Positions 16,705 through 26,623 of a stretch of DNA of 64,000 nt are shown here, in pieces. The first letter of the stretch is position 1; the number at the start of each line of letters is the position of its first letter. The DNA lies in NCBI RefSeq assembly GCF_000744255.1, contig NZ_JQLO01000001.1:806001-870000 (forward strand), given 5' to 3'. Origin of the DNA: Carnobacterium divergens DSM 20623 (GTDB lineage: Bacteria; Bacillota; Bacilli; Lactobacillales; Carnobacteriaceae). The notes below the pieces were generated by a model that was not told the origin of the DNA, searched no databases, and was given only the letters and a program-made list of their open reading frames with translations. Both the position numbers and the translations under genes were made by a program.

Positions 16705-17577
16705 ATGTTTCAAAATGTAAGTGAACTAGTAGAACAAGCCAACCAATTAGGCAGTGTCTTTGAAGTAATGATCGCACTAGAAATGGAAACCACACGCATG
16801 CCGCGCACCGAAATTTTAAAAAAAATGGAACAGCAGTTGACAGTAATGGAAAATGCTGTTGAAAAAGGTGTCAATGGTGTCTCTTCAGCAACTGGTTTGA
16901 CAGGCGGAGACGCGACCAAATTAAAAGAGTACATCGAAAGGGGTAATTTTTTAAGTGGAGAAACCATTTTGACAGCTGTTCGTAATGCTGTTGCTACGAA
17001 TGAAGTCAATGCTGCAATGGGATTAGTATGTGCAACACCAACAGCAGGAAGTGCTGGCGTAGTTCCAGGTGTGCTATTTGCTGCTAAAGATCGTTTAAAC
17101 ATGAATAGAGAAGCGATGGTACGTTTTTTATTTACTGCAGGGGCATTCGGGTTAGTAATTGCCAATAATGCTTCCATCAGTGGCGCAGAAGGTGGTTGCC
17201 AAGCTGAGATTGGAAGTGCTAGTGCCATTGCCAGTGCGGCTTTAGTTGATGCTAGTGGAGGCACACCAGAAATGTGTAGTGCCGCGATTGCTATGACGTT
17301 GAAAAACATGATGGGCTTAATTTGTGATCCTGTTGCAGGTTTAGTTGAGGTTCCTTGTGTCAAACGGAACGCCTTAGGTGCAGCACAAGCCATGATTTCA
17401 GCAGATATGGCCTTAGCTGGAATTACAAGTGTGATTCCAACGGATGAAGTCATTGAAGCAATGTATAAAGTAGGACGTCAAATGCCGTCTATTTTCAAAG
17501 AAACTGCAGAAGGAGGGTTGGCAGATACGCCAACAGGACGTGAAATTAAAATGCGTATTTTTGGCAATCCTGCATAA
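16705..17577 (+). CDS. sdaAA: L-serine dehydratase, iron-sulfur-dependent, alpha subunit
   Basis: Catalytic alpha chain of the serine dehydratase. The 290 residues contain the family stretch CATPTAGSAGVVPGVL and the cluster-linked cysteines in EGGCQAEIGSA and LICDPVAGLVEVPCVKRNA. The length matches the separate-subunit form found in Firmicutes. The AAGGAG site at 16691 precedes ATG 16705. recG begins three bases after its stop, so serine catabolism and a DNA repair helicase are probably on one transcript here, which is common in this group. A long antisense open frame opposite this gene is a shadow. Confidence 0.95.
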   Translation: MFQNVSELVEQANQLGSVFEVMIALEMETTRMPRTEILKKMEQQLTVMENAVEKGVNGVSSATGLTGGDATKLKEYIERGNFLSGETILTAVRNAVATNEVNAAMGLVCATPTAGSAGVVPGVLFAAKDRLNMNREAMVRFLFTAGAFGLVIANNASISGAEGGCQAEIGSASAIASAALVDASGGTPEMCSAAIAMTLKNMMGLICDPVAGLVEVPCVKRNALGAAQAMISADMALAGITSVIPTDEVIEAMYKVGRQMPSIFKETAEGGLADTPTGREIKMRIFGNPA

Positions 17578-17580
17578 AAT

Positions 17581-19629
17581 ATGGGGAAATCAATCTATGA
17601 TCCAGTAACCGTGCTTCCTCAAGTTGGTGCTAAACGCTTGGAGGCACTCCATCAGCTTGGTATTTTTACCGTATTAGACTTACTTTCTCACTATCCTTTC
17701 CGTTATGAAGACATTCAAGTCAAAGACTTATCAGAAATTGAAGACCAAGAAAAAGTAACTTTAAAAGGCGATGTTGTTTCAGAAGCTGTTTTAACTAGAT
17801 TTGGACCAAAAAAAAATCGCCTTGTTTTTCGCATGGCCATCGATCACGCTGTAATTGCGGTTACTTTCTTTAACCAACCCTACTTAAAAAGTAAAATTCA
17901 TGCAGGCGAGGAAATTGCGGTTTTCGGAAAATGGGACGACAAACGAAAAAGTTTAACTGGAATGAAAATTCTTGGGGCACAGATAGAACAAGAAGAAGCC
18001 GGTTTTGAATCAATTTATAGCGCAAATAAAGGAATTAAGCAAAAAACCATTTTAAATCTAGTAACCGAAGCCTTTGCTCGCTATGAAGCATTGATTCCAG
18101 AGATTATCCCAGCCTATTTAAAAGAAAAATACCGATTAATCAGTCATCGAGATGCCATCTACGCGATGCATTTTCCAACAAGCGAAGAACAGACGAAACA
18201 AGCGAGACGTGAAGTTGTTTTTGAAGAATTTTTTGTTTTTCAAATGAAAATGCAAGTGTTAAGAAAACAAGAAAAAGCGGTTGGTAAAGGGACAGAATTG
18301 ACATACAACGTTGCAGATTTAAGACGTTTTATTGCCTCATTACCCTTTGAATTAACAAATGCTCAAAAAAGAGTTGTCAATGAAATTTGCGGTGATCTTC
18401 GAAAATCCCTACATATGCATCGTTTATTACAAGGAGATGTAGGGAGTGGAAAGACCATCGTAGCTGCCATTGCTCTCTTTGCAACAAGCAACGCAGGCTT
18501 TCAATCCGCTCTAATGGTACCAACTGAAATTCTAGCAGAACAACATATGGAAAGTTTGGTACAGCTTTTTGATCCATTAGAAGTGCGAATTGCCCTGTTG
18601 ACAGGTTCCACAAAAACTAAAATGCGTCGTGAAATCTTAACTGAATTAGCAAATGGGGAATTGGATGTCCTAATAGGAACCCATGCGTTAATTCAAGAAG
18701 ATGTTTCCTTTCACAATTTAGGTTTAGTCATTACGGATGAGCAGCATCGCTTTGGTGTGAATCAACGGAAAATTTTAAGAGAAAAGGGAGATCACCCTGA
18801 TGTTCTCTTTATGACTGCGACACCTATTCCCAGAACCCTTGCAATTACAGCATATGGCGAAATGGATGTGTCGATTATTGATGAACTTCCAGCCGGTCGA
18901 ATACCTATTGAAACAACTTGGACCCGACCGAAAAACTTTGAACATACCTTGCATTTTATTGAAACTCAGTTAAGAAAAGGTTCACAAGCTTATGTGATTT
19001 GTCCTTTAATTGAAGAATCAGAAAGCTTAGATGTAAAAAATGCTACCGATATTTATGAAAAGCTACAAGCGTATTACGAACCTAATTTTCAAGTAGGATT
19101 GTTACATGGGAAAATGAAACCTGCTGAAAAAGAAGCTGTAATGGAGCGCTTCAAAAACAACCAATTGCAAGTTTTAGTTTCAACAACCGTTATTGAAGTT
19201 GGTGTAAACGTGCCAAATGCGACTACAATGGTTATCTATGATGCCGATCGTTTTGGATTATCACAACTACACCAATTACGCGGACGTGTTGGACGTGGAA
19301 CGAAAGAATCTTATTGTATTTTAGTGGCAAATCCTAAAAATGATACCGGCATCGAACGGATGAAAATCATGACAGAAACGACAGATGGCTTTGTTTTAAG
19401 CGAAAAAGATTTAGAATTACGTGGTGCCGGTGATTTATTCGGGTCAAAACAGTCAGGTGCTCCAGAATTTAAAGTCGGCGATATTATCGGTGACTTTGGT
19501 GCGTTAGAAGCAGCAAGAAATGAAGCGGCTCTTTTAGTTAACCAAGAAGCATTTTACGTTTCACCTGACTATCAAAGTTTGCGTCGTGAAATTGGGATTG
19601 AAAATATGGATTCCCTTGGCTTTGATTAA
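17581..19629 (+). CDS. recG: ATP-dependent DNA helicase RecG
   Basis: Double-stranded DNA translocase that remodels stalled forks and branched recombination intermediates. The 682-residue protein has the N-terminal wedge OB domain (about 60-150), Walker A GDVGSGKT, the DEQHRFG box, TATPIPRTLA, and the C-terminal helicase motif QLRGRVGRG with the TRG region. Length is typical. It follows sdaAA by three bases with no independent ribosome site visible other than within the sdaAA end, so translation is probably coupled. Confidence 0.97.
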   Translation: MGKSIYDPVTVLPQVGAKRLEALHQLGIFTVLDLLSHYPFRYEDIQVKDLSEIEDQEKVTLKGDVVSEAVLTRFGPKKNRLVFRMAIDHAVIAVTFFNQPYLKSKIHAGEEIAVFGKWDDKRKSLTGMKILGAQIEQEEAGFESIYSANKGIKQKTILNLVTEAFARYEALIPEIIPAYLKEKYRLISHRDAIYAMHFPTSEEQTKQARREVVFEEFFVFQMKMQVLRKQEKAVGKGTELTYNVADLRRFIASLPFELTNAQKRVVNEICGDLRKSLHMHRLLQGDVGSGKTIVAAIALFATSNAGFQSALMVPTEILAEQHMESLVQLFDPLEVRIALLTGSTKTKMRREILTELANGELDVLIGTHALIQEDVSFHNLGLVITDEQHRFGVNQRKILREKGDHPDVLFMTATPIPRTLAITAYGEMDVSIIDELPAGRIPIETTWTRPKNFEHTLHFIETQLRKGSQAYVICPLIEESESLDVKNATDIYEKLQAYYEPNFQVGLLHGKMKPAEKEAVMERFKNNQLQVLVSTTVIEVGVNVPNATTMVIYDADRFGLSQLHQLRGRVGRGTKESYCILVANPKNDTGIERMKIMTETTDGFVLSEKDLELRGAGDLFGSKQSGAPEFKVGDIIGDFGALEAARNEAALLVNQEAFYVSPDYQSLRREIGIENMDSLGFD

Positions 19630-19661
19630 CCGAAAGAATCCAGGGAATTAATTAAATTCAG

Positions 19662-19689
19662 TTGCCATCTAAAAAAAATATGAGATAAT
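19662..19689 (+). promoter_or_regulatory. Promoter of plsX
   Basis: -35 TTGCCA (19662-19667), 16-base spacer, -10 GATAAT (19684-19689), about 46 bases before the plsX start. No clear FapR or FabT operator was recognised around it. Confidence 0.6.
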
Positions 19690-19734
19690 AGACAAGTAAC
19701 ATAGTTTTAGGGTACCAATTAAGGAGGGTAACTT

Positions 19735-20748
19735 TTGAGAATTGCAGTAGACGCAATGGGAGGCGACAACGCTCCTAAGGCCATTGTAGAAGGTGTTGTA
19801 ATGGCAGCAAAAGAATTTAACGATATTGAATTTATATTATATGGAAAAGAAGATGCGATTCGTAAATATATGACGGATGAAACAAATATTAAGATTGTTC
19901 ATACCGATGAAAAAATCGCAAGTGATGACGACCCTGTTCGTTCTGTTAGAAGAAAAAAAAATGCTTCCATGGTTTTAGCTGCGCAAGCCGTTAAAAATAA
20001 AGAAGCCGATGCTCTTTTTTCAGCAGGGAATACGGGTGCATTGTTAACAGCGGGCTTATTAATCATTGGTAGAATTAAAGGAATTGATCGTCCAGGCTTG
20101 ATGCCGACATTACCTGTTGTAGGAAATGATGAACGAGTCTTTAACTTAATGGATGTAGGTGCTAATGCAGATACAAAACCTGAAAACATTCATCAGTATG
20201 CCATTTTAGCTAGCTATTATGCAAAATTTGTTCGAGGTGTTAAAAAACCAACTGTTGGACTTTTAAATAACGGAACAGAAGAAAATAAAGGCAATGATGT
20301 GACAAAACGTGCCTATGCATTGTTAGCCGCAGAACCAGAAATTGACTTTATTGGAAATGTTGAGGCGCGTGAATTATTAAATGGCGTTGCCGATGTGGTG
20401 GTTACGGATGGTTTTACTGGAAATGCTGTGTTAAAAACAATTGAAGGAACCGCAATGTCCATGATGAAATTGTTAAAAGCAGCAATTTATGACAATGGTG
20501 TGAAAGAAAAAATTGGAGGCGCGCTATTAAAAAATGGTTTAATGGATATGAAAGAAAAATTAGACTATTCAAGATATGGCGGAGCTGTTTTATTTGGAGT
20601 AAAGGCACCTGTTGTAAAAACACATGGTTCTACTGAAAAAGAATCTGTTTATTTTACCATCAAGCAAATTCACGAAATGCTAGAATCACATGTGATCGAC
20701 GATTTAGTGACGTATTTTGAAACAAAAGAGACACCAATTGAAGATTAA
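19735..20748 (+). CDS. plsX: Phosphate acyltransferase PlsX
   Basis: Makes acyl-phosphate from acyl-ACP, the first donor for phospholipid synthesis with PlsY. The 337-residue product begins [20 protein letters not shown], the family signature, and has [16 protein letters not shown] and [11 protein letters not shown]. The start codon is TTG at 19735, preceded by AAGGAGGG. It is peripheral to the membrane in known cases. It heads the plsX-acpP pair and has its own promoter. Confidence 0.96.
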   Translation: MRIAVDAMGGDNAPKAIVEGVVMAAKEFNDIEFILYGKEDAIRKYMTDETNIKIVHTDEKIASDDDPVRSVRRKKNASMVLAAQAVKNKEADALFSAGNTGALLTAGLLIIGRIKGIDRPGLMPTLPVVGNDERVFNLMDVGANADTKPENIHQYAILASYYAKFVRGVKKPTVGLLNNGTEENKGNDVTKRAYALLAAEPEIDFIGNVEARELLNGVADVVVTDGFTGNAVLKTIEGTAMSMMKLLKAAIYDNGVKEKIGGALLKNGLMDMKEKLDYSRYGGAVLFGVKAPVVKTHGSTEKESVYFTIKQIHEMLESHVIDDLVTYFETKETPIED

Positions 20749-20772
20749 ATTTAGTATAAAATAAAAAAATAC

Positions 20773-20801
20773 TAGACAAAAGCATTCTTTATCAGTAAAA
20801 T
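20773..20801 (+). promoter_or_regulatory. Candidate promoter of acpP
   Basis: -35 TAGACA (20773-20778), 17-base spacer, -10 TAAAAT (20796-20801), in the 128-base gap between plsX and acpP. It would let acpP be expressed above plsX. Confidence 0.5.
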
Positions 20802-20876
20802 AATTGTGATACAAATGGAACATACGTTAAAGACTATCAAACAAAATGATCCAGTAAGTAGATGGAGGTGGAGCAG

Positions 20877-21119
20877 TTGTCTCAAAATGAAACTTTTGAA
20901 AAAGTTGCAAAAATTATTGTAGAACGTTTTGGCGTGGACAATGAAAAAGTCACTAGTGAATTGACTTTTAAAGACGATTTGGGAGCAGATTCATTAGACA
21001 TCGTTGAACTTGTAATGGAATTGGAAGATGTTTTCGGTACTGAAATTTCCGACGAAGATGCCGAACAAATCGAAACCGTTGGCGATGCAGTGAAATACAT
21101 CGACGCTCATCTTCAATAA
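20877..21119 (+). CDS. acpP: Acyl carrier protein
   Basis: Carries fatty acyl chains on a phosphopantetheine arm. The 80-residue acidic protein has the attachment motif [11 protein letters not shown] with Ser39, followed by the standard acidic helix and [17 protein letters not shown] choose TTG 20877 rather than ATG 20862: GGAGG at 20864-20868 overlaps the ATG and is spaced eight bases from the TTG, and acyl carrier proteins are normally about 75-80 residues long. Pairing with plsX supports a role in phospholipid synthesis. Confidence 0.94.
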   Translation: MSQNETFEKVAKIIVERFGVDNEKVTSELTFKDDLGADSLDIVELVMELEDVFGTEISDEDAEQIETVGDAVKYIDAHLQ

Positions 21120-21136
21120 TAATGAATAAATTCAAC

Positions 21137-21182
21137 AAAACCCAGCTTGTAGGATCTTTTAGATTTTACAGACTGGGTTTTT
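21137..21182 (+). terminator. Intrinsic terminator after acpP
   Basis: AAAACCCAG (21137-21145) pairs with CTGGGTTTTT (21173-21182) around a long AT-rich loop that can form a short inner helix. It ends in TTTTTA. Confidence 0.82.
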
Positions 21183-21325
21183 ATAGTGGAAAATGAGAGT
21201 TAAAAGATGAAAACCCCATTATTATTAAGAAAACCTTTTTTTTCAGCGGAAAAATTTTATTTTTATAGAAAAACCAAGTATAATAGAATAGGTTTAACTT
21301 GTTATACTTAAAAAGGAGTGTCGAA

Positions 21326-22021
21326 ATGAATGAATTATTTTTAAACGAACTGAAAGAAAAATTTGGCATCACGTTTAAAAACTTAGCTTTTTTACAAGAA
21401 GCATTTACCCATTCATCATATGTGAATGAGCACAGGGATTGCAAAATTCAAGACAACGAACGAATTGAATTTTTAGGAGATGCCGTTTTAGAATTAACAG
21501 TTTCTCGCTATTTATTCGATCATTATCCAGAATTACCTGAAGGAAAGTTAACTAAACTGCGTGCAACAATTGTCTGCGAAGCCAGTTTAAGTTTATTTGC
21601 TAAAGAATATGGATTTGATAAATACATTCGTTTAGGCCGTGGAGAAGAAAGAATGAATGGCAGAAATAGACCCGCGCTACTTTGCGATTTATACGAATCT
21701 TTTATCGGAGCGCTTTATTTGGATCAAGGAATTGAGGCTGTTTTAGACTTTCTAAGACAAACCATGTTCCCTAAAATTGCAACCGGTGCTTTCTCACATG
21801 TGATGGATCACAAAACAAACTTACAAGAGTGGCTCCAACAAGACGGTGAAATCATCATTGAATATCGTTTAATTGACGAAGTTGGTCCAGCCCATGAAAA
21901 AGAATTTATTGTAGAAGTCAGTGCAAAAGGAAAAGTGTTAGGCTCAGGAAGTGGAAAAACGAAAAAAGCAGCAGAACAATCTGCTGCTGAAAATGCTTTA
22001 AAAACAATTCAATCAAGATAA
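21326..22021 (+). CDS. rnc: Ribonuclease III
   Basis: Double-strand-specific endoribonuclease used in rRNA processing and regulatory RNA decay. The 231 residues show the catalytic signature NERIEFLGDAVLELTVS, the second acidic site in DLYESFIGALYLDQG, and a C-terminal double-stranded RNA-binding domain ending GSGKTKKAAEQSAAENAL. I choose ATG 21326 after AAGGAG (21314-21319); an in-frame TTG at 21299 is upstream of that site. A TATAAT at 21279-21284 probably serves it. It leads directly into smc. Confidence 0.96.
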   Translation: MNELFLNELKEKFGITFKNLAFLQEAFTHSSYVNEHRDCKIQDNERIEFLGDAVLELTVSRYLFDHYPELPEGKLTKLRATIVCEASLSLFAKEYGFDKYIRLGRGEERMNGRNRPALLCDLYESFIGALYLDQGIEAVLDFLRQTMFPKIATGAFSHVMDHKTNLQEWLQQDGEIIIEYRLIDEVGPAHEKEFIVEVSAKGKVLGSGSGKTKKAAEQSAAENALKTIQSR

Positions 22022-22040
22022 GAAAGGAGCCACGACTACA

Positions 22041-25000
22041 GTGCATTTAAAAAGAATTGACATTACTGGATTTAAATCCTTTGCAGATAAAACGATCATT
22101 GAATTTGTAGATGGCGTTACTGCAGTCGTTGGTCCTAATGGTAGTGGGAAAAGTAACATTACAGAAGCTATCCGTTGGGTACTAGGTGAAACTTCAGCTA
22201 AAAGTTTGCGTGGTGGCAGAATGAACGATGTGATTTTTGCAGGTTCTGAATCTAGAAAGCCTTTAAACTTCGCTGAAGTGACTCTTGTCTTAGAAAATGA
22301 AGATCATTTTTTACCGCTAGATTTTAGTGAAATCAGCATTACAAGACGCTTAAATCGCAATGGAGATAGTGATTTTTACTTGAACAAGCAAAGCTGTAGA
22401 TTAAAAGATATCGTTGATTTGTTTATGGATTCAGGATTAGGAAAAGAATCGTTTTCCATCATTTCTCAAGGGAAAGTAGAAGCCATCTTCAATAGTAAAC
22501 CAGAAGATCGACGCTCTATTTTTGAAGAAGCAGCAGGGGTTTTAAAGTACAAAACACGTAAGAAAAAAGCGGAGCAAAAATTATTTGAAACAGAAGATAA
22601 TTTGAATCGCGTTCAAGACATTGTGTACGAACTAGAAGATCAAGTCGAGCCTTTGCGAGAACAAAGTAGTATTGCCAAAGATTATTTATCCCAAAAAGAA
22701 CAATTAAGTGAAGTTGAAATTGCTCTAACCGTTGTTGAAATCGACTTATTGAAAGAAAAATGGCAAGCAAGCCAAAAAGAACTTTCCCAGTATCAACGTG
22801 AATTAGCAACAATTCGAGATCTGCTTAAGCATAATGAACAATCAGTTGGTGAACTACGAGAAAAGCGTCAACAATTAGATAGCGAGTTAGATCGAACGCA
22901 AGCGTTACTTGTCACGATTATTCAACAATACGAACAAACAGAAGCCTCAAAGAAAGTTTTAAGTGAACGAAGTAAAAACACAAAAGAAAATCTAGAACAA
23001 TTCCAACAAAACAAAGCAAAAATTGAAGCAAAAATAAGCCAATTAAATCAGCAACACGAAGAAATTAAAGAACGGATTGCCGTTAAACAAGAGGAAGAAA
23101 AAAAACTAAAAGCAGACTTACTTCAAGCAGAAAAAGAACGAAATATGCTTTTAGAAGACAGCGCTTATACCATAGAAACTTTACGAGATGACTATGTGGA
23201 ATGGATGCAAAAACAAACCACACTAAGAAATGAACAAAGTTACTTAGAAAAAAGTTTTCTTCATAGTTCACAAAAAAACAAACAATCCGACGAAGCCGGC
23301 AAACGATTGGAAGAAGAATTAACCGAAGCCATCGCTAAAAAAGCAGCTGTCACAGAACAATTAAAAACCATTCAACAAGATTTGGCTACTAAATTATTAA
23401 ATCATCAAGAGTTACAAACTGAATATCAAAAAAATCAAGGAACGTTAGAAATCTACGAACGAAATATGTTTGATGCAATGCGTTTAGTTCAACAAGCCAA
23501 AGCAAAAAGAGACAGCTTATCTGATTTAAACGAAGATTATGCTGGATTCTATCAAGGTGTTCGAGAAGTTTTAAAACGTAAAACCGAGATTGGCGGAGTT
23601 ATTGGTGCAGTTGCGGAAGTCATCAACGTTCCAAAGCAAACGGAATTAGCCATTGATATCGCTCTTGGTGCTCAGAGCCAAAATGTCATCGTAAAAGATG
23701 AAGAAAGTGGACGAAAAGGAATTACCTACCTCAAACAAAAACGTTTAGGTCGCGCCACTTTCTTACCACTTACAACTATTAAGCCAAGGCAATTGCCAAG
23801 TAGCGTAGAAGCAACGGTTCGCAACAATGCTGGCTTTATTGGAATTGCTAGTGAATTAGTCGACTATCCAGCAGAAGTAGCAACAGTCATCCAAAACCTA
23901 TTAGGGACCACGATTATTGCGGAAGATTTAACCTCAGCAAATGCTATTGCACGTCTTATTCAATTCAAATACCGTGTTGTAACGTTAGACGGTGACGTTA
24001 TGAATGCTGGTGGATCAATGACAGGTGGAGCTAGTAAAAAAGGCAATCAAGGCAGTATTTTTGCTAGGAAAAATGAGCTTGCTACCTTAAATCAACAGAT
24101 AGAAGCAATGGAAAAAACATTAAACGAAAAAGAGATTGAAGTACGAAGTTTAAAACAAGCTTTAAAAAAAGCTGAGCATCACTTAGAAGAGCTCCGCATG
24201 GCAGGCGAACAAAAACGCTTGGAAGAACAGCAATTAAAAAATGATTGCGAGTTATACAGCGAAAAAGAACGTCGTTTATCTCGTGAATTAAAAGCTCATA
24301 GCTTTGAATTTCAAGAAGCAAAAGAAGAAGCCGATCATTATCATTCAAGGACAGTCGAAATTAAAGCTGAAATGCTCCTAATTGAAGATGAAATGAAAAA
24401 AATCAACCATCAAATTGACATGCTTTCTTCCGAAAACGAGAAACGAACACTCTTACAAAAAGAAGCCAGTGAAAAAGTTCAACAATTGACAGCTACTGTT
24501 GCCGTCGTTAAAGAGCAACTTGCAGGCTCAAGAAAAGAACAAGCCAATTTATTGGAAGCCATCCAACAAGAAGAAGAAAATGTGAATGGGATTCAGTTAC
24601 AAATCCAAGCAATTGACGAAAACAATGGCAACCATCAATTGACAAAAGAAGAATTAGAAGTGAAAGTAGCGTCGTTGCTTTCAGAAAAAGAAACGCTTGA
24701 AGGTCAAATGCTTGAAGGCAAAGAAAAGCGTAGCATTATGGAAGCAGAAATTGATGAGCTTGACCGCTCAATTGCAGAACAGAATAATCAACAACATATT
24801 GTGTTAGAGCAAAAATCAAAAGCGGAAGTAACGATGAATCGTCAAGACGTTGAAATCGAAAATCGCTTAAATCATTTAAGTGAAGAATATGGATTGAGCT
24901 TTGAATTTGCAAAAGCGAACCATTCTTTGACGATAACACTTGAAGAAGCACGTCAAAAAGTGAAGTTATTGAAATTAGGAATTGAAGAACTAGGCTCTGT

Positions 25001-25619
25001 GAATCTAGGGGCAATTGAAGAATTTGACCGTGTGAATGAGCGTTTTACATTTTTAACCGAGCAACGAGACGATTTATTAACGGCAAAATCAAGTCTATTT
25101 GAAACGATGGATGAGATGGATGAAGAAGTGAAAAAACGTTTTTCTGAAGTGTTTGAAGCGATTCGTGAAAAATTTTCCGATGTGTTTCCAAAAATGTTTG
25201 GCGGCGGATATGCAGAACTAAGGTTAAGCGATCCGTCAGACTTGCTAAATACCGGAATCGAGATTATTGCTCAGCCGCCAGGGAAAAAATTACAAAATTT
25301 AAGTTTGCTCTCTGGTGGAGAACGCGCCTTTACAGCAATTGCGTTGTTGTTTTCAATTATTCAAGTGCGTCCCGTTCCATTTTGTATTTTAGATGAAGTT
25401 GAAGCCGCGTTAGACGAAGCCAATGTTGCGCGATTTGGACGTTATTTAAATCAATTTGAAGGGGATACGCAGTTTATTGTCATTACGCATCGCAAAGGAA
25501 CAATGGAAGAAGCCGATGTTTTGTATGGAGTAACGATGCAAGAATCAGGTGTTTCCAGAATTGTTTCCGTTCGCTTAGAAGAAATTGCAGAAACAGGCGA
25601 AATTACAACGACGAGTTAA
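22041..25619 (+). CDS. smc: Chromosome segregation protein SMC
   Basis: Condensin ATPase that organises the chromosome with ScpA and ScpB, whose genes lie at 59.7-61.1 kb. The 1192-residue protein has N-terminal Walker A GPNGSGKSNI, a long coiled coil, the hinge at about 515-650 (GVIGAVAEVI, GGSMTGGA), a second coiled coil, and the C-terminal signature LSGGERAFTAIALLFSI and Walker B FCILDEVEAALDEAN. The start is GTG 22041 with AAGGAG upstream. A strong terminator follows, so ftsY is not simply the next gene on the same transcript. Confidence 0.97.
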   Translation: MHLKRIDITGFKSFADKTIIEFVDGVTAVVGPNGSGKSNITEAIRWVLGETSAKSLRGGRMNDVIFAGSESRKPLNFAEVTLVLENEDHFLPLDFSEISITRRLNRNGDSDFYLNKQSCRLKDIVDLFMDSGLGKESFSIISQGKVEAIFNSKPEDRRSIFEEAAGVLKYKTRKKKAEQKLFETEDNLNRVQDIVYELEDQVEPLREQSSIAKDYLSQKEQLSEVEIALTVVEIDLLKEKWQASQKELSQYQRELATIRDLLKHNEQSVGELREKRQQLDSELDRTQALLVTIIQQYEQTEASKKVLSERSKNTKENLEQFQQNKAKIEAKISQLNQQHEEIKERIAVKQEEEKKLKADLLQAEKERNMLLEDSAYTIETLRDDYVEWMQKQTTLRNEQSYLEKSFLHSSQKNKQSDEAGKRLEEELTEAIAKKAAVTEQLKTIQQDLATKLLNHQELQTEYQKNQGTLEIYERNMFDAMRLVQQAKAKRDSLSDLNEDYAGFYQGVREVLKRKTEIGGVIGAVAEVINVPKQTELAIDIALGAQSQNVIVKDEESGRKGITYLKQKRLGRATFLPLTTIKPRQLPSSVEATVRNNAGFIGIASELVDYPAEVATVIQNLLGTTIIAEDLTSANAIARLIQFKYRVVTLDGDVMNAGGSMTGGASKKGNQGSIFARKNELATLNQQIEAMEKTLNEKEIEVRSLKQALKKAEHHLEELRMAGEQKRLEEQQLKNDCELYSEKERRLSRELKAHSFEFQEAKEEADHYHSRTVEIKAEMLLIEDEMKKINHQIDMLSSENEKRTLLQKEASEKVQQLTATVAVVKEQLAGSRKEQANLLEAIQQEEENVNGIQLQIQAIDENNGNHQLTKEELEVKVASLLSEKETLEGQMLEGKEKRSIMEAEIDELDRSIAEQNNQQHIVLEQKSKAEVTMNRQDVEIENRLNHLSEEYGLSFEFAKANHSLTITLEEARQKVKLLKLGIEELGSVNLGAIEEFDRVNERFTFLTEQRDDLLTAKSSLFETMDEMDEEVKKRFSEVFEAIREKFSDVFPKMFGGGYAELRLSDPSDLLNTGIEIIAQPPGKKLQNLSLLSGGERAFTAIALLFSIIQVRPVPFCILDEVEAALDEANVARFGRYLNQFEGDTQFIVITHRKGTMEEADVLYGVTMQESGVSRIVSVRLEEIAETGEITTTS

Positions 25620-25621
25620 CG

Positions 25622-25666
25622 AAAAAAGCAAAAAGACAAGAAGTTTTTCGTCTTTTTGCTTTTTTT
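25622..25666 (+). terminator. Intrinsic terminator after smc
   Basis: Perfect 16-bp stem AAAAAAGCAAAAAGAC / GTCTTTTTGCTTTTTT around a 12-base loop with a terminal T-run. Confidence 0.9.
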
Positions 25667-25729
25667 GATTCACAATACTTTCAAGAACACGTATACTAAA
25701 AGAGTAGACAGATAAGAAGGAGCAAACGA

Positions 25730-26560
25730 ATGATAAAATTAATTGCAATCGATTTAGATGGAACACTATTAAATAATGAAAAACAAATTACACCACGAAC
25801 CAAGCTTGCTTTGCAACGTGCTAAAGAAAAAGGTGTTAAAGTTGTTTTATGTACAGGGCGCCCTTTACTGGGAATGGTTCACTATTTAGATGAACTAGGA
25901 TTGCGCGACGAAGGTGACTTTGGAATCACGTATAATGGCGGTTTAGTTCAAAAAACTAATAATGGCGAAATCTTAGCTCAAAAAACGCTGACCAAACACC
26001 ATATTGAAGAGCTTTACCAATTGAGTCAAGCCCTTGAATTGCCGATGAATTTTATCGATTTGAAACAGGTGTATGCTTTGCCACATCCTGAAAATCGCGC
26101 TTCTTTATATGGCACCGTGATGAAAGCTTTGCCAATGGTTTCCGTTGTGATGGAAGAAGTGCCAGCAGACATTGCGGTTAACAAAGCTGTTTTTTGTTTC
26201 GATCAAGTAATTTTAGACGAAGCCATTACCAGAATTCCAGCTAGCTTAACTGAAAAATATACCATCATGAAATCAAGACCATTTTTACTAGAACTATTGC
26301 CACAAGGTGTTGACAAGGGTCAAGGAATCGCCTCACTTTGCAAGTTGCTAAATATTGACGCCAATGAAGTAATGACCTTAGGCGATGAAGAAAATGATTT
26401 GGCAATGATTGAATTCGCAGGGTTAGGTATTGCAATGGGGAATGCGACAGATGAAGTCAAAAAAGCAGCCCAATTTGTCACAAAAACAAACGAAGAAGAA
26501 GGCGTTGCCTACGCTGTTGAAGAATTCGTTCTTGCTGGAAAAACACTGGAGAATATCTAA
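25730..26560 (+). CDS. Cof-type HAD-superfamily phosphatase
   Basis: The 276 residues fit the Cof/YidA subfamily (HAD class IIB). Motif I is DLDGTLLNNEK, with the nucleophile and general-acid Asp; motif II is CTGRPLLG; the Lys of motif III lies near VDKGQGI; motif IV is TLGDEENDLAMI. Such enzymes hydrolyse sugar phosphates or flavin-related phosphates with broad specificity, so the true substrate is unknown. It lies between smc and ftsY, where some Lactobacillales carry one or two HAD genes. A second paralogue lies at 39735-40547. Confidence 0.9.
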   Translation: MIKLIAIDLDGTLLNNEKQITPRTKLALQRAKEKGVKVVLCTGRPLLGMVHYLDELGLRDEGDFGITYNGGLVQKTNNGEILAQKTLTKHHIEELYQLSQALELPMNFIDLKQVYALPHPENRASLYGTVMKALPMVSVVMEEVPADIAVNKAVFCFDQVILDEAITRIPASLTEKYTIMKSRPFLLELLPQGVDKGQGIASLCKLLNIDANEVMTLGDEENDLAMIEFAGLGIAMGNATDEVKKAAQFVTKTNEEEGVAYAVEEFVLAGKTLENI

Positions 26561-26623
26561 CAGAATCTAGTTTGAAATTGTGTTACAATAAGAACAAAGA
26601 AAGCAATGAAATGAGGAAATAAT

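Noticed and set aside
16710-17453. Long open frame (247 codons) on the minus strand
   Set aside because: It lies wholly opposite sdaAA, has no ribosome site and has low-complexity Ala/Pro/Ser content typical of an antisense shadow of a well-conserved gene.
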